Positions 1 through 9,433 of a DNA stretch of 64,000 nucleotides are shown here, one piece after another. Source of the stretch: Polynucleobacter sp. MWH-UH35A. Its GTDB lineage: Bacteria > Pseudomonadota > Gammaproteobacteria > Burkholderiales > Burkholderiaceae. The stretch lies in contig NZ_CP061285.1 of assembly GCF_018687075.1 (NCBI RefSeq), forward strand, positions 1,550,001 to 1,614,000, given 5' to 3'. Position 1 is the stretch's first letter, and every line of letters starts with the position of its first letter. Under the pieces are notes generated by a model that saw nothing but the letters and a program-made list of their open reading frames with translations, was not told where the DNA came from and did no database searches. The translations under genes were made by a program, and so were the position numbers.

Positions 1-206
1 TTTAGAGCGTCATCGAACTGCCTTAGGGCTTCAGCAAAAGAGTTCTTTTGGAGTGAAATTACCCCCATCAATTGAATGGCATCAAAACACCGAGAATCAA
101 CCTTAAGAATTTCTTCATAAATCTTCCGAGCATCCTCTAGTGCACCTATCTGATGAAGGGAAACCGCATTGGCCAGTTTTGCCGCAGACTTATCTTGTTT
201 TTTCAT
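1..206 (-). CDS. TPR-repeat protein, N-terminal part (cut by window edge)
   Basis: The first 68 residues of a protein that continues off the left edge. I translated it by hand from the ATG at 206-204. It starts MKKQDKSAAKLANAVSLHQ and shows the alternating helix pattern of tetratricopeptide repeats (residues such as GALEDARKIYEEIL followed by AIQLMGVISLQKNSFAEAL). TPR proteins mediate protein-protein contacts. In Burkholderiaceae, TPR proteins next to flagellin are often the front of SPINDLY-type O-GlcNAc transferases that glycosylate flagellin, but the catalytic part is outside the window, so that role is inference only. It is divergent from the flagellin gene. Confidence 0.6.
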   Translation of the reverse strand, partial: MKKQDKSAAKLANAVSLHQIGALEDARKIYEEILKVDSRCFDAIQLMGVISLQKNSFAEALRQFDDAL

Positions 207-389
207 ATTTATTTACGCCATTAGCCCAATTACCTTTAGAAGGTGATCATATTTAGTTCAAGTGGTAATGAATTTTTTGAAGACATGCAATTTTCTTGCC
301 AAAACTGAGGAATATCCCTTAAGTTCACTATTTTTTCAAATTTATGGGCTGTCAAGACCTAGATTTGGGTCATAATCCGGCGCCCCCAC

Positions 390-416
390 TAAACGAATAA
401 TCAAAATTGTCCGTAT
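390..416 (+). promoter_or_regulatory. candidate sigma-28 (FliA) promoter of the flagellin gene
   Basis: TAAA at 390-393 is followed after 15 bases by GTCCGTAT (409-416), a partial match (about half the positions) to the sigma-28 pattern TAAA-N15-GCCGATAA. It lies 32 bases before the flagellin start, and fliA is encoded nearby. The -10 match is weak. A second partial candidate (GGTCATAA near 366-375) has poorer spacing. Confidence 0.3.
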
Positions 417-448
417 AGAATTAACCAATAACTCGCTTAGAGACGGCC

Positions 449-3007
449 ATGGTTACGATCAATACAAATATAAGCTCGCTTTATGCCCAGCAAAATCTTG
501 CTGAAACTCAAAAAACGCTTACAGACACCATTGCCCATTTATCTACAGGGAAAAGGGTTAACAGCGCCCAAGATGATGCTGCATCCCTAGCTATCTCACA
601 AAGCATGGTGAGCCAAATTCTCTCAATAAATCAATCAGTAAGTAATTTAAATAATGCGACTAATTTGATGCAAATTGCTGATACCGGATTGTCTTCACTA
701 CAAGATATGTTTTTACGTATCAATGAGCTTGCTGTGCAAGGACGCAATGACAGCCTAACGGGGTCTCAGAAATTAAGTCTTGTCAAAGAGCTTTCCGCAC
801 TAAATGATGAAATTGATCACGTTATCGACCGAACCAAAATAAATGGAAATGGTCTTTTAACGAATTATGGGGTACTCGATATTGGCTCTGGGTTGCAAGT
901 AGGCACCGTAAATGTTGGGGTTTTAGATTCTACTATCGCATCCAGTATTGACGTCGGTGGTGCACGCCCTGGAATCTATAAGTTTTCAAATTCAGGGGCT
1001 GAACTCACCCTAACCAAAACCGACTTAAACGATAATACCCTAGGAAATCAAACCGTTACCGTTGCAACCCCAACCGGTGCAAGGGGCAGCACTTATAACC
1101 AAGTTCTTGACTTTAGCGCCTTTGGAATTAGCATTAACCTACGAAGCACAACTATTGGCATTAATGGACTAACTGATAGTGGCGACGAGATTGCCCATAA
1201 CCTTAACAATATTTTTAAACCCATTATTGTTGATGAAGCGGTGCGACTCAATTTTGGAACAGACAGCACTAACGGATCGCCAATCTCTTTTAGGCCAATC
1301 AATCTCACCACAATTGCCACTCCCGATGCGGTACTTGGCGAGAATTTAAATCAAAACGGAATATCAAACACGAATACAGGTGCCATACAGGTACTTGCTT
1401 CTCCTGAAACCGTAAAAGGCAACTACGCAATCACAGTCAACCAGTCTGCTGCTGCTTCAGAATTCGAGCTTGTTGGATTTAGTAACAGCGGCACTGGAAA
1501 CGCATCACCAAGTACTGTCGGTATCAATTCTGGATTTACATTAACGGCTGGCGATCGAACTTATAAAGCCAATGGAGATAAGGTTGTTGGAGGAGTTACA
1601 ACCTCTGGAGCAGTTCCAGTTTTGACCGGATCAAACGTCAACGTAGATACCTTCACATCATGGATAAATAGCCTTAATGACAACAACATCTCGGCTCGCC
1701 TGTATCAGCGTAGCACTGGTGATTATGCTATCAAGATTAATGGCGGACAAACTGGTGCTGATAATGCCGTCTCATTTACCAACATGAATTTAGTAGTTGC
1801 TAGAAATTTTGTAACTAACACTAAGGTTTATGGAAATGTCAACCTAGCAGCAGACGGGAAGTTGACAACAGGCTTCACTTATACTGTTTCGGATCCCTAT
1901 TCAGCAACTCCCATCACAACCACTGGCGGGATATCTGCATACGAAGGTAATAGCGGAACATACTTAAGTTACAACAATTCACAGCCAGCTTACTTGAGCA
2001 GCAGCTATTCAACCCTACTCAGCGGAACGTCCTCTACAAGCGGCGGCATAGAGGGAAATATAGAGCTCTCACCAACTCCAAGCTATGTTAATTATTACCC
2101 TTACTCCAACCCATACAACGCAACGTATGACTCCAAAAGTACACGATACTACGGAGGAACTACACGTAGCCAGCCAGATGCACCGGTAAACGTAACCACT
2201 TACGACCGCAATTACACTTATGCCTATTCAGCAAGTTACGCGCGCTATTTGGACGATGGAGTAACACTTAACCCATCATGGAATGGATTAACTAGAGATC
2301 AACCCTTAACCTCAACGTATACGAGCGGATCAGCTGCATGGGGAACAACGGGTTACGAGTACGGTTCATCAACATGGGATGTAAATTTCACATCAAATCT
2401 TGAATTGTTAAATTCCGTTGTCAATATAGACCCCGCTAGGAATGCAACATTAACCATTACTAATGGCGGAACCACTCGAAGATTAACTGAATCGACCAAT
2501 ACATTTACTGATGCCACTACCGGATTAATTCTGAACGTAGGCACAGGTCGACAGGCATGGGATGGGGCGGCGGCTGCCAATATCGTAGTTGGCGATGAAC
2601 TTCCACCATTACCCAGAAATAACTCTAACCTTGTTGCAGTAGATCAAAAAATAACTGCCATGGAGAGCTTCACCGCAAATACAAGCACTGTCGACTGGCA
2701 TGCCGCGTTTGATTTTCTTCAAGATCAATCGGATAAGGCGCTAGATTACCTATCTTATGAGCGTGGGATTATTGGCGCTCAGATTAACCGCGTTGCATTT
2801 ATCAATACCAATTTAAAATCTCAAGGCCAAAATCTTGATAAATCCAAATCCGATCTAGTGGACGCCGATATTGGGGCAGAAACAGCACAGTTTGCAAAGA
2901 GTCAGTTACAACAAAGGGTTGCCTCGCAAATGGTAACGCAGGCAAATTCGCTGGCTAATCCAATTAAGACTATGATAGGTCTATGGGACGACATTAAATC
3001 CAAGTAA
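449..3007 (+). CDS. fliC: flagellin, unusually long with Tyr-rich central domain
   Basis: Structural subunit of the flagellar filament, exported through the flagellar type III apparatus. The conserved D0/D1 N-terminus is clear (MVTINTNISSLYAQQNLAET, then the STGKRVNSAQDDAASLAIS segment), as is the C-terminal coiled region (roughly residues 760-852, with DADIGAETAQFAKSQLQQ and QANSLANPIKTMIGL). At 852 aa it is far longer than typical flagellins of about 270-500 aa; the excess is a variable surface domain (about residues 150-750). Part of that domain resembles flagellin IN/hook-type beta modules, and about residues 495-640 hold some 22 tyrosines in a Ser/Thr/Asn-rich background. A terminator follows directly, so it is probably monocistronic. 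Many Ser/Thr residues would suit glycosylation (inference). Confidence 0.93.
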   Translation: MVTINTNISSLYAQQNLAETQKTLTDTIAHLSTGKRVNSAQDDAASLAISQSMVSQILSINQSVSNLNNATNLMQIADTGLSSLQDMFLRINELAVQGRNDSLTGSQKLSLVKELSALNDEIDHVIDRTKINGNGLLTNYGVLDIGSGLQVGTVNVGVLDSTIASSIDVGGARPGIYKFSNSGAELTLTKTDLNDNTLGNQTVTVATPTGARGSTYNQVLDFSAFGISINLRSTTIGINGLTDSGDEIAHNLNNIFKPIIVDEAVRLNFGTDSTNGSPISFRPINLTTIATPDAVLGENLNQNGISNTNTGAIQVLASPETVKGNYAITVNQSAAASEFELVGFSNSGTGNASPSTVGINSGFTLTAGDRTYKANGDKVVGGVTTSGAVPVLTGSNVNVDTFTSWINSLNDNNISARLYQRSTGDYAIKINGGQTGADNAVSFTNMNLVVARNFVTNTKVYGNVNLAADGKLTTGFTYTVSDPYSATPITTTGGISAYEGNSGTYLSYNNSQPAYLSSSYSTLLSGTSSTSGGIEGNIELSPTPSYVNYYPYSNPYNATYDSKSTRYYGGTTRSQPDAPVNVTTYDRNYTYAYSASYARYLDDGVTLNPSWNGLTRDQPLTSTYTSGSAAWGTTGYEYGSSTWDVNFTSNLELLNSVVNIDPARNATLTITNGGTTRRLTESTNTFTDATTGLILNVGTGRQAWDGAAAANIVVGDELPPLPRNNSNLVAVDQKITAMESFTANTSTVDWHAAFDFLQDQSDKALDYLSYERGIIGAQINRVAFINTNLKSQGQNLDKSKSDLVDADIGAETAQFAKSQLQQRVASQMVTQANSLANPIKTMIGLWDDIKSK

Positions 3008-3043
3008 GCACAGCCCTTCGATCTTTGAGACATCCCTCTTCTG

Positions 3044-3072
3044 AAAGAGCCCCTTTATTGGGGCTCTTTTTA
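3044..3072 (+). terminator. Rho-independent terminator of flagellin gene
   Basis: Perfect 10-bp stem AAAGAGCCCC (3044-3053) / GGGGCTCTTT (3060-3069) with a 6-base loop and a T run, 36 bases after the flagellin stop codon. Confidence 0.9.
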
Positions 3073-3350
3073 TTTGCCATAGACTTACCTGAAACTAGCC
3101 TGATTTATCTCGGATAATCTATATTTTTCAATAGCTTAGGAACTTTTTGCCGTCTTTTTGGGCAAAGATGGGCAAAATTTGCCATTTTTGGTGTTTTTCT
3201 CACTGAAATCCAGTATATTTAGGGTTGTTTTTAGCGCTAGCCACTAGATATAGATATAGAGGTTTTGCAAACGGGCGCTAACTACATTGGGCTTGTTTTT
3301 CACTGTTTCAACACGTTTTTATTCATTTATCGGGCAAAAGACCTATTCGC
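3073..3350 (+). promoter_or_regulatory. flhA upstream region with small repeats, no clear promoter
   Basis: Non-coding stretch before flhA. It contains GGGCAAA twice in direct orientation (3170-3176 and close upstream) and the small palindrome GGCAAAATTTGCC at 3171-3183, plus an AGATATAGATATAGAG run near 3246-3261. I could not find a convincing sigma-54 (GG-N10-GC) or sigma-28 element. The palindrome could be an operator; this is weakly supported. Confidence 0.25.
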
Positions 3351-5441
3351 ATGAAAATCCTGGGTTTTGACACCTCGAAGTTGCCAAGTCCCTCGGCACA
3401 AGGCGCCATCCCGATTCTGGTTTTACTGATTTTGATCATGATGCTGGTGCCATTACCAGCCATCATTCTCGACATTCTATTCACCTTCAATATTGCGCTA
3501 TCAATCATCGTTCTGTTTACGGCGATCAATATTAAAAGCTTTAAAGATTTTGTTGCCTTCCCAACGGTTCTTCTACTCACCACCCTGCTTCGTTTATCAC
3601 TTAACGTTGCTTCCACCCGTATTGTTTTATTAGATGGTTACAAAGGAACGGATGCTGCCGGCAAAGTGATTGAAGCATTTGGCGTCTTTTTGATTGGCGG
3701 CAACTTTGCTGTTGGTATTGTCATCTTCGTCGTCATCACCATCATTAACTTTGTAGTGATTACCAAGGGCTCGGGTCGCGTAGCTGAAGTCTCTGCACGC
3801 TTTGCTTTGGACTCAATGCCTGGTAAACAAATGGCAATTGATGCCGATTTGAACGCGGGTCTGATTCAACAAGATGAAGCAAAAGCCCGCCGCGCGGACG
3901 TAGCTCAAGAGGCAGATTTCTTTGGATCGATGGACGGTGCGTCGAAGTTTGTACGTGGCGATGCCATGGCCGGCATCATGATTTTGGTCATCAACCTGAT
4001 TGGTGGTTTGCTGATCGGCGTCTTGCAGCATGGCATGGATTTTGGCAAAGCACTCTCGACCTTCGCATCCCTGACAATTGGTGACGGCTTAGTTGCACAA
4101 ATTCCGGCACTGATTATTTCTACTGCGGCAGGTATTTTGGTAACCCGCGTTGCTACTGAGGATGACTTTTCTGGTCAGGTATCTAAACAGTTTGAAGCCA
4201 ATAGCAATGCGCTAGGAGTTGTTGCGGCTGTTCTGGGTATTTTGGGTGTGCTGCCAGGTATGCCACACTTTATCTTTCTAGCTTTTGCCGTTCTATTTGG
4301 TGGTCTGGCGTACTTAACACATCAGCGCATTAAGAAAGAAGCAGCACAAGCAAAGATCGCAGCCGCACAACCCGTTACCAATGAAGAGCTCGAGTGGAAA
4401 GATGTCCCCATTGTTGAGCCACTCTGCTTGGAGTTAGCTTATCGCCTTATTCCCTTGGTGGATAAAGGTGATGACAGTGATTTAATTAAGCGCATTAAAG
4501 CCATTCGTCGTAAGTTTGTAACTCAAGTTGGCTTCTTAATTCCGTCAGTGCATATTCGGGATAACTTACAACTTTCTGCGGAAACTTATCGCGTCCTACT
4601 CTACGGCGCAGAGATCGGCCGCGGGCAATGTCTGCCAGATCGACTATTAGCCATTCAGCAAAGCGGCACAGAAAAAATTCCAGGCATCGAAGTCAAGGAT
4701 CCCACTTTCGGCATGCCCGCCGTATGGATTGAACGACGTCAGCGCGATGAGGCTATTGCCAAAGGTTATACCGTTGTTGAACCAGCAGTAGTAATTACCA
4801 CCCATTTAGATCATTTGATTCACCAACATGCCGCTGAACTCTTAGGCCGTCAAGAAACGCAAGACTTACTCGACCACTTCAAAATGAGCTATCCAAAATT
4901 GGTTGATGATGTGATTCCGAAGATAGTCTCTGTCGCACAATTACAGCGCATCTTACAGTTGCTATTAGAAGAAAATGTCCCCATTAAAGACTTGCGCACC
5001 ATTTTGGAAGTTGCCAGCGAATATGCAGGCAAGCTGAATGACCCTCTAGAAATTCTGCCGCACATTCGGTATGCATTACGCAGAACCATCGTGCAAGACT
5101 CTCTCGGAGATGGCGGTAACTTTAAAGTCTTAGGCATTCAGCCAGAGTTTGAGCGCTTAATTGAGCAATCTATTGGCGCAGGCGCCATTGCTCCCGATGG
5201 CTTAATCGAACCATCCTTAGCGCGCATGTTTGGGGAAGAGGTGATCAAAGGAGTACAGGAAATGGAAAATGAGAACCTGCCCCCGGTAATTGTCAGCGGT
5301 ACTCGTACTCGAACAACCATCTCCAGAATCGCTCGTCGGGTTTGTCCCCAAGCCATCATTTTGGCCTTAAGCGAGCTACCGCCAACTGCAAATCTAGCTT
5401 TTTACAAGGTTCTTTGTTCCCAAACGGGCAAAAACCCATAA
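3351..5441 (+). CDS. flhA: flagellar type III export gate protein FlhA
   Basis: Inner-membrane export gate component that drives and selects export substrates of the flagellum. The 696-aa length matches the family. The N-terminal half (about residues 15-330) is hydrophobic with several membrane segments; the cytoplasmic loop carries the family signature around FPTVLLLTTLLRLSLNVAST and the FALDSMPGKQMAIDADLNAG segment (FHIPEP region). The C-terminal half is the soluble ring domain that docks chaperone-substrate complexes. It leads an flhA-flhF-flhG-fliA run; flhB is not in the window, which is unusual because flhB commonly precedes flhA. The ribosome binding site before 3351 is weak. Confidence 0.97.
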   Translation: MKILGFDTSKLPSPSAQGAIPILVLLILIMMLVPLPAIILDILFTFNIALSIIVLFTAINIKSFKDFVAFPTVLLLTTLLRLSLNVASTRIVLLDGYKGTDAAGKVIEAFGVFLIGGNFAVGIVIFVVITIINFVVITKGSGRVAEVSARFALDSMPGKQMAIDADLNAGLIQQDEAKARRADVAQEADFFGSMDGASKFVRGDAMAGIMILVINLIGGLLIGVLQHGMDFGKALSTFASLTIGDGLVAQIPALIISTAAGILVTRVATEDDFSGQVSKQFEANSNALGVVAAVLGILGVLPGMPHFIFLAFAVLFGGLAYLTHQRIKKEAAQAKIAAAQPVTNEELEWKDVPIVEPLCLELAYRLIPLVDKGDDSDLIKRIKAIRRKFVTQVGFLIPSVHIRDNLQLSAETYRVLLYGAEIGRGQCLPDRLLAIQQSGTEKIPGIEVKDPTFGMPAVWIERRQRDEAIAKGYTVVEPAVVITTHLDHLIHQHAAELLGRQETQDLLDHFKMSYPKLVDDVIPKIVSVAQLQRILQLLLEENVPIKDLRTILEVASEYAGKLNDPLEILPHIRYALRRTIVQDSLGDGGNFKVLGIQPEFERLIEQSIGAGAIAPDGLIEPSLARMFGEEVIKGVQEMENENLPPVIVSGTRTRTTISRIARRVCPQAIILALSELPPTANLAFYKVLCSQTGKNP

Positions 5442-5475
5442 AATCATACTAAAGAGAATCCTTCGGAGTTAACAC

Positions 5476-7122
5476 ATGGGCCCCCAAAAATTTATCGCAG
5501 CCAATACCGCTGATGCCCTCAAGCTCATACGTGCAGAGATGGGTCCGGATGCTATGGTTCTCTCAACAAAAGATACCGATCAAGGCGTAGAAGTTATGGC
5601 AATTACCTCGAGTGATTTAGCCAACCTCTCTGCCCGCTCTGAACTACTTGATCCACAGTTTGGTGAAACAAGCGCTTTTTCTGAGCGCTCCTTAAAAGAG
5701 TCCGGCCTCTCCGATAAATTTGCTAACGCCATTGCACGGCGCGCTGAACCCATCTCACCTGCATTATCTGCAGACTCCACTCAGAGAGGGATACGCACCG
5801 ATGTTCCCAATGGCGTTTTGCGTCGCAACCCTGCTAGAGTAGAGCGCCCTATTAGAGCGCCAGGCGCTGAAGCGTTTTTACCTACTTCATTTAATAATGC
5901 AGAGCGCATCCCCAGGGGATCAGCCAATGTCATCAATCCATCCAATAACGACGCCATCTTTAATGCCAGTCTCGCGGCCAATACTAAGGCGGCCCAAGAG
6001 GCGGCTGCCCTCAATGCTTTAAAGAGTGCCGCTCAAGGTGCAGCACAAAAAATTCTTGCGGCCAGTAACCTCAATGAAAATAGCCCCGCTACACCCAGCA
6101 TATCAACTAGCCCCACCCCTTCAGTAGCTGCACAGGCTGAAAGCTCACCCAAAGTTGAAAAGCTACTTTCAGAAATAAGCGAGGTTAAACACCTTCTGCA
6201 GTCTCATGTTGCCGGCAGCTTTTGGGGAAATATCCAACAAGAAAATACCCACATTACTGAAGTCGTCAAACATCTACTCAATAGTGGCTTTTCACCAAAA
6301 TTAGTATCTGAGATTGCCCAAAATCTCCCTGAGAACTTAAGCACACCACATCTACTCAAAAATGCGCGCGAGCAAGTCAAATGCATGCTTAAGACCTCAC
6401 GGGCATTTGACATCTTCGATCGCGGTGGAGTGTTTGCATTCATTGGCCCAACTGGCGTCGGGAAAACCACCACCGTTGCCAAAATTGCTGCTCGTTGCGT
6501 GCTCCGTTATGGTCGCAATCAAGTCGCCTTACTCACTACTGACACTTATCGTATTGGCGCCCAGGAACAGCTGAAAACGTTTGCCAAAATTCTAGGGTTA
6601 TCGGTTACCGCTGTTCGTGATAGTGAAGATCTAGCAACCAAGATCAAAGATTTTTCTAATCGTAAGATTATCCTGCTGGATACTGCAGGCGTTAGTCAGC
6701 GCGATGCCCTGATGGTGGAGCAATCACACCTGCTTGAGCACGGCTCTAGTAAAGCACGTCGTATTCTTGTAATGAGCTCCACCACAGATTTACGCACCCA
6801 AGAAGAGGTAATCAATTTACACAATCAAGCAATGCAGAACACCAATGGTGAGAAGCTTGATTCTGTAATCATTACCAAAATTGATGAAGCAGCCCATCTA
6901 GCACCTGTCATTGATAGCGTTATTCGTCATGATCTATCTATCTTGTTTGTCTCCAATGGACAACGTGTACCAGAAGATTTAAGCCAGCCAGATGTCAACT
7001 ACCTTAGTCATCGAGCAATGGCTATGCGTGCTTTTGCCGAAACCTTCTCATTAACTGATGAACAGGTTCCTGCATTACTCTCCGATCATTTAGGTGACTG
7101 GATTCGCAAAGTCAACCAATGA
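5476..7122 (+). CDS. flhF: SRP-like GTPase FlhF
   Basis: GTPase related to Ffh/FtsY that places polar flagella. The N-terminal basic domain begins with the family-typical MGPQKFIAANTADALKLIRAEMGPDA. A long Ala/Ser/Asn-rich linker (about residues 70-230) precedes the N and G domains. The GTP-binding motifs are intact: G1 GPTGVGKTTT near residue 323, DTAG near 401, TKID near 468. It starts 34 bases after flhA with GGAG upstream of the ATG, and overlaps the next gene by ATGA. Its presence suggests polar rather than peritrichous flagella. Confidence 0.95.
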   Translation: MGPQKFIAANTADALKLIRAEMGPDAMVLSTKDTDQGVEVMAITSSDLANLSARSELLDPQFGETSAFSERSLKESGLSDKFANAIARRAEPISPALSADSTQRGIRTDVPNGVLRRNPARVERPIRAPGAEAFLPTSFNNAERIPRGSANVINPSNNDAIFNASLAANTKAAQEAAALNALKSAAQGAAQKILAASNLNENSPATPSISTSPTPSVAAQAESSPKVEKLLSEISEVKHLLQSHVAGSFWGNIQQENTHITEVVKHLLNSGFSPKLVSEIAQNLPENLSTPHLLKNAREQVKCMLKTSRAFDIFDRGGVFAFIGPTGVGKTTTVAKIAARCVLRYGRNQVALLTTDTYRIGAQEQLKTFAKILGLSVTAVRDSEDLATKIKDFSNRKIILLDTAGVSQRDALMVEQSHLLEHGSSKARRILVMSSTTDLRTQEEVINLHNQAMQNTNGEKLDSVIITKIDEAAHLAPVIDSVIRHDLSILFVSNGQRVPEDLSQPDVNYLSHRAMAMRAFAETFSLTDEQVPALLSDHLGDWIRKVNQ

Positions 7123-7937
7123 GTACAGCAAGCACTGTTAGCGGCAACGATCAGGCCGCAGGATTACGCGACATTTTTGGCTCAGAGTTGTGTCGCATCA
7201 TTTGTATTGCCAGCACACTCGACCCCGATTCGACGATTCACCTAGGTCACAGCACTGCTCACAGCATCAAACAGCTTGGCCACCGAGTACTGTTTGTTGA
7301 TGAAGTGCCTTTAGCTGACCGCAAGACTATGTCAGGGTTTTTATATCCCGTACGCTACGATTTAGGTCAGGTTTTTTCAAATTCCGTTGAGCTGCATAAA
7401 TCACTTAAGCTAATCGAAGAGAACCTTTGGTATGCCACGAGCGTAAAATTGCGCCCCGAAATATCCAGCAGGTACGCAAAATATCCCAAGTTGGATGAGC
7501 GTCTGGTTAAGCATGAAATAGACATTGATTATGTGATTTTTCCAACCGTTGATCCACAGGCCAATATCGTCGCCTACTACGGCAGCAATATCAAACGAAT
7601 TTTGGTTGCATCTACCGAAGAGTCCTGCCTAAAAAGAGCACTTGTGATGATTCGCCAAATGGCAGAGTTGCAACTTGACGAGCCTTTAGCCGTCCTCATC
7701 ATTGGCGGCGATGATGAAGCGACTGGAAATGCAGCGTTTGCAAAACTACAAGAAGCTTCGCAAATAGCCCTTCAGCAAAATATTGAATTTTTAGGCTGGA
7801 TTAGTGCACTTACAGCGCAACGCGTTGAAATTGATCTTGACGATATGAGCTTTAACCCCGTTACGAAGGGGCCAACTCATGAATTTGTTCTGCCTCATGG
7901 CTTTTTCAAGGCAATTTCTGCCAAAATTACAACTTAA
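7119..7937 (+). CDS. flhG: FlhG/FleN-like protein lacking the Walker A motif
   Basis: Its position directly behind flhF (ATGA overlap) and before fliA is that of FlhG/FleN, the MinD-type ATPase that limits flagellar number. The fold pattern is recognisable: AGLRDIFGSELCRIICIAST at the N-terminus, then helix AHSIKQLGHRVLFVDEV where MinD proteins have the A-motif helix and the next strand. The deviant Walker A (KGGxGKT) is absent: the corresponding stretch reads STLDPDSTIHLGHS, with no lysine or glycine loop. The protein is therefore probably not an ATPase in the usual way. It could act as a scaffold for FlhF or FliA, or be degenerating. The assignment rests on context plus weak similarity. Confidence 0.65.
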   Translation: MSTASTVSGNDQAAGLRDIFGSELCRIICIASTLDPDSTIHLGHSTAHSIKQLGHRVLFVDEVPLADRKTMSGFLYPVRYDLGQVFSNSVELHKSLKLIEENLWYATSVKLRPEISSRYAKYPKLDERLVKHEIDIDYVIFPTVDPQANIVAYYGSNIKRILVASTEESCLKRALVMIRQMAELQLDEPLAVLIIGGDDEATGNAAFAKLQEASQIALQQNIEFLGWISALTAQRVEIDLDDMSFNPVTKGPTHEFVLPHGFFKAISAKITT

Positions 7938-7983
7938 ACCTATTTTGATTTTTCCGATAGATATTCCCTTGCGCGAGATGTGA

Positions 7984-8673
7984 TTGAAGCCATCTAGTTA
8001 TAAACAGTCCGTTGATATTGATCTTGCAATCAAAGAACACTTGCCGCTCGTTAAGCGTATTGCCCACCAAATTTGTTCACGCTTACCCCCCAATGTTGAA
8101 GTAGATGACTTAATTCAAGAGGGGCTTACTGGTCTTTTAGATGCTTTGACCCGTTATGAGCCACAAGCAAATCTCAATTTTGAAGTCTATGCGCGAACAC
8201 GGATCCGTGGCGCAATTTATGATGCCTGTCGCAAAAATGATATTTTGCCGCGTAATCAACGCGACGAATTAGAAGGTCTTGAGAAGGTCACACGCAAGCT
8301 TGAGCAAAACCTTGGACGCCACCCCTCTGAGAAGGAGATTGCTGCTGGCGCTGAAATGACGATCGAGGCTTACCATGCGATTATGGCTAATATGGTTCAC
8401 CTCATGCCGCTCGATGATTTATCGGATGATCTATTGCCTTCAGATACCGATTCGTCAGACCCAATGAGAGCGGTTGCGATGGGACAACTGGCTGAACGCA
8501 TAGCCACCATATTAGAAGGCCTCCCCGAAAACGAACAACTCGTGTTTGCGCTTCACTACCAAGAAGATTTGTCTTATCGAGAAATTGCCCAAGTAATGAA
8601 CATTACACCCGGGCGCATTAGTCAGATTCATACTCAAGGCATGATCCGAATCCGTGCCAAACTCAAAATTTAA
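7984..8673 (+). CDS. fliA: sigma-28 factor FliA (TTG start)
   Basis: Alternative sigma factor for late flagellar genes such as flagellin. Region 2 is clear (LVKRIAHQICSRLPPNVEVD and DLIQEGLTGLLDAL), and region 4 ends with YREIAQVMNITPGRISQIHT, a helix-turn-helix. Its 229-aa length is normal. An in-frame TGA lies immediately before TTG at 7984 and the next in-frame ATG is deep inside the sigma domain, so TTG is the only plausible start. It lies 46 bases after flhG. The antagonist flgM is encoded on the opposite strand at 9886-10221. Confidence 0.93.
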   Translation: MKPSSYKQSVDIDLAIKEHLPLVKRIAHQICSRLPPNVEVDDLIQEGLTGLLDALTRYEPQANLNFEVYARTRIRGAIYDACRKNDILPRNQRDELEGLEKVTRKLEQNLGRHPSEKEIAAGAEMTIEAYHAIMANMVHLMPLDDLSDDLLPSDTDSSDPMRAVAMGQLAERIATILEGLPENEQLVFALHYQEDLSYREIAQVMNITPGRISQIHTQGMIRIRAKLKI

Positions 8674-8697
8674 CCCTTAAAACTCGTCAACATTTTG

Positions 8698-9384
8698 CTA
8701 CAGGCACTTATAGAGCCTGCGCATATTTTGAATTTTTCCATACTGCAATTCAGCTTCATCAAATTCTTTATGGAAGTTTCCCTTATTGGTATGCTGAAAA
8801 ATAATCAGTACGCGGTGGGCCTGCTCATGGCCCGCCAATGTGGCAAGAACTAAGTAGTAACAAGCCTTAGAGTGATCCTGGGGTATGTACTCCCCTTTTT
8901 CATACAGACACCCCAAGGTATATGCAGCTTGGCGACTACCCTCTTGGGCTCCCATAGCAAGATATTGGATACCTTTTTGCATATTTCGGGGAACACCTTG
9001 CTCCTCGGCTAAACCAAGCGCATAGATATTACCTAAATTGCAATATGCATCTGCCACCTCTTCTTTGATGGCTTTTTCATAATACTCAATAGCAGTTTTA
9101 TAGTCCTGCTTTATCTCCCCCATACCGCGTTCATGCATCAGGGCGACATTAAAATGTGCATAACCATTACCAGGACTGCTATTGGAATTTACCCATTCAA
9201 ATAGTTTGGCAATTTGCTCAGCATCCAAATGGCCATCAAAGCACATTTTGGTCAGTGCAAATTGGGCTTCTTCATCTAGATCGTGAACAGCCAATTCATA
9301 GAAGATCTCAAATGCCGCTTGATAGCGCCCACGATTTAGGTTTTGCCTAGCGATATCTAGACGAGCATTATCAAAAAATTTCAT
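8698..9384 (-). CDS. Sel1-repeat (TPR-like) protein at end of flagellar operon
   Basis: A soluble protein of about 228 aa made of Sel1-like repeats: AHFNVALMHERGMGEIKQDY, then ADAYCNLGNIYALGL and AAYTLGCLYEKGEYIPQDH, each with the G-x-G/A-x-A-x-x-Y periodicity. Such repeats bind partner proteins. ATG at 9384-9382 was chosen over the upstream TTG at 9393. It is the last gene of the long minus-strand operon, 49 bases after flgN, and converges on fliA with only 24 bases between. A role in flagellar assembly or in the Che-like module is possible by context but not shown by sequence. Confidence 0.75.
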   Translation of the reverse strand: MKFFDNARLDIARQNLNRGRYQAAFEIFYELAVHDLDEEAQFALTKMCFDGHLDAEQIAKLFEWVNSNSSPGNGYAHFNVALMHERGMGEIKQDYKTAIEYYEKAIKEEVADAYCNLGNIYALGLAEEQGVPRNMQKGIQYLAMGAQEGSRQAAYTLGCLYEKGEYIPQDHSKACYYLVLATLAGHEQAHRVLIIFQHTNKGNFHKEFDEAELQYGKIQNMRRLYKCL

Positions 9385-9433
9385 ACTGACCAAGAGAAAT
9401 AAAAAAACACGGGTGCAAAATGCTATCTATTGA

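Noticed and set aside
3160..3190. Sigma-54 promoter before flhA
   Set aside because: TGGCA and TTGC-like blocks occur on the opposite strand but the GG-GC distance is two bases short and points away from flhA.
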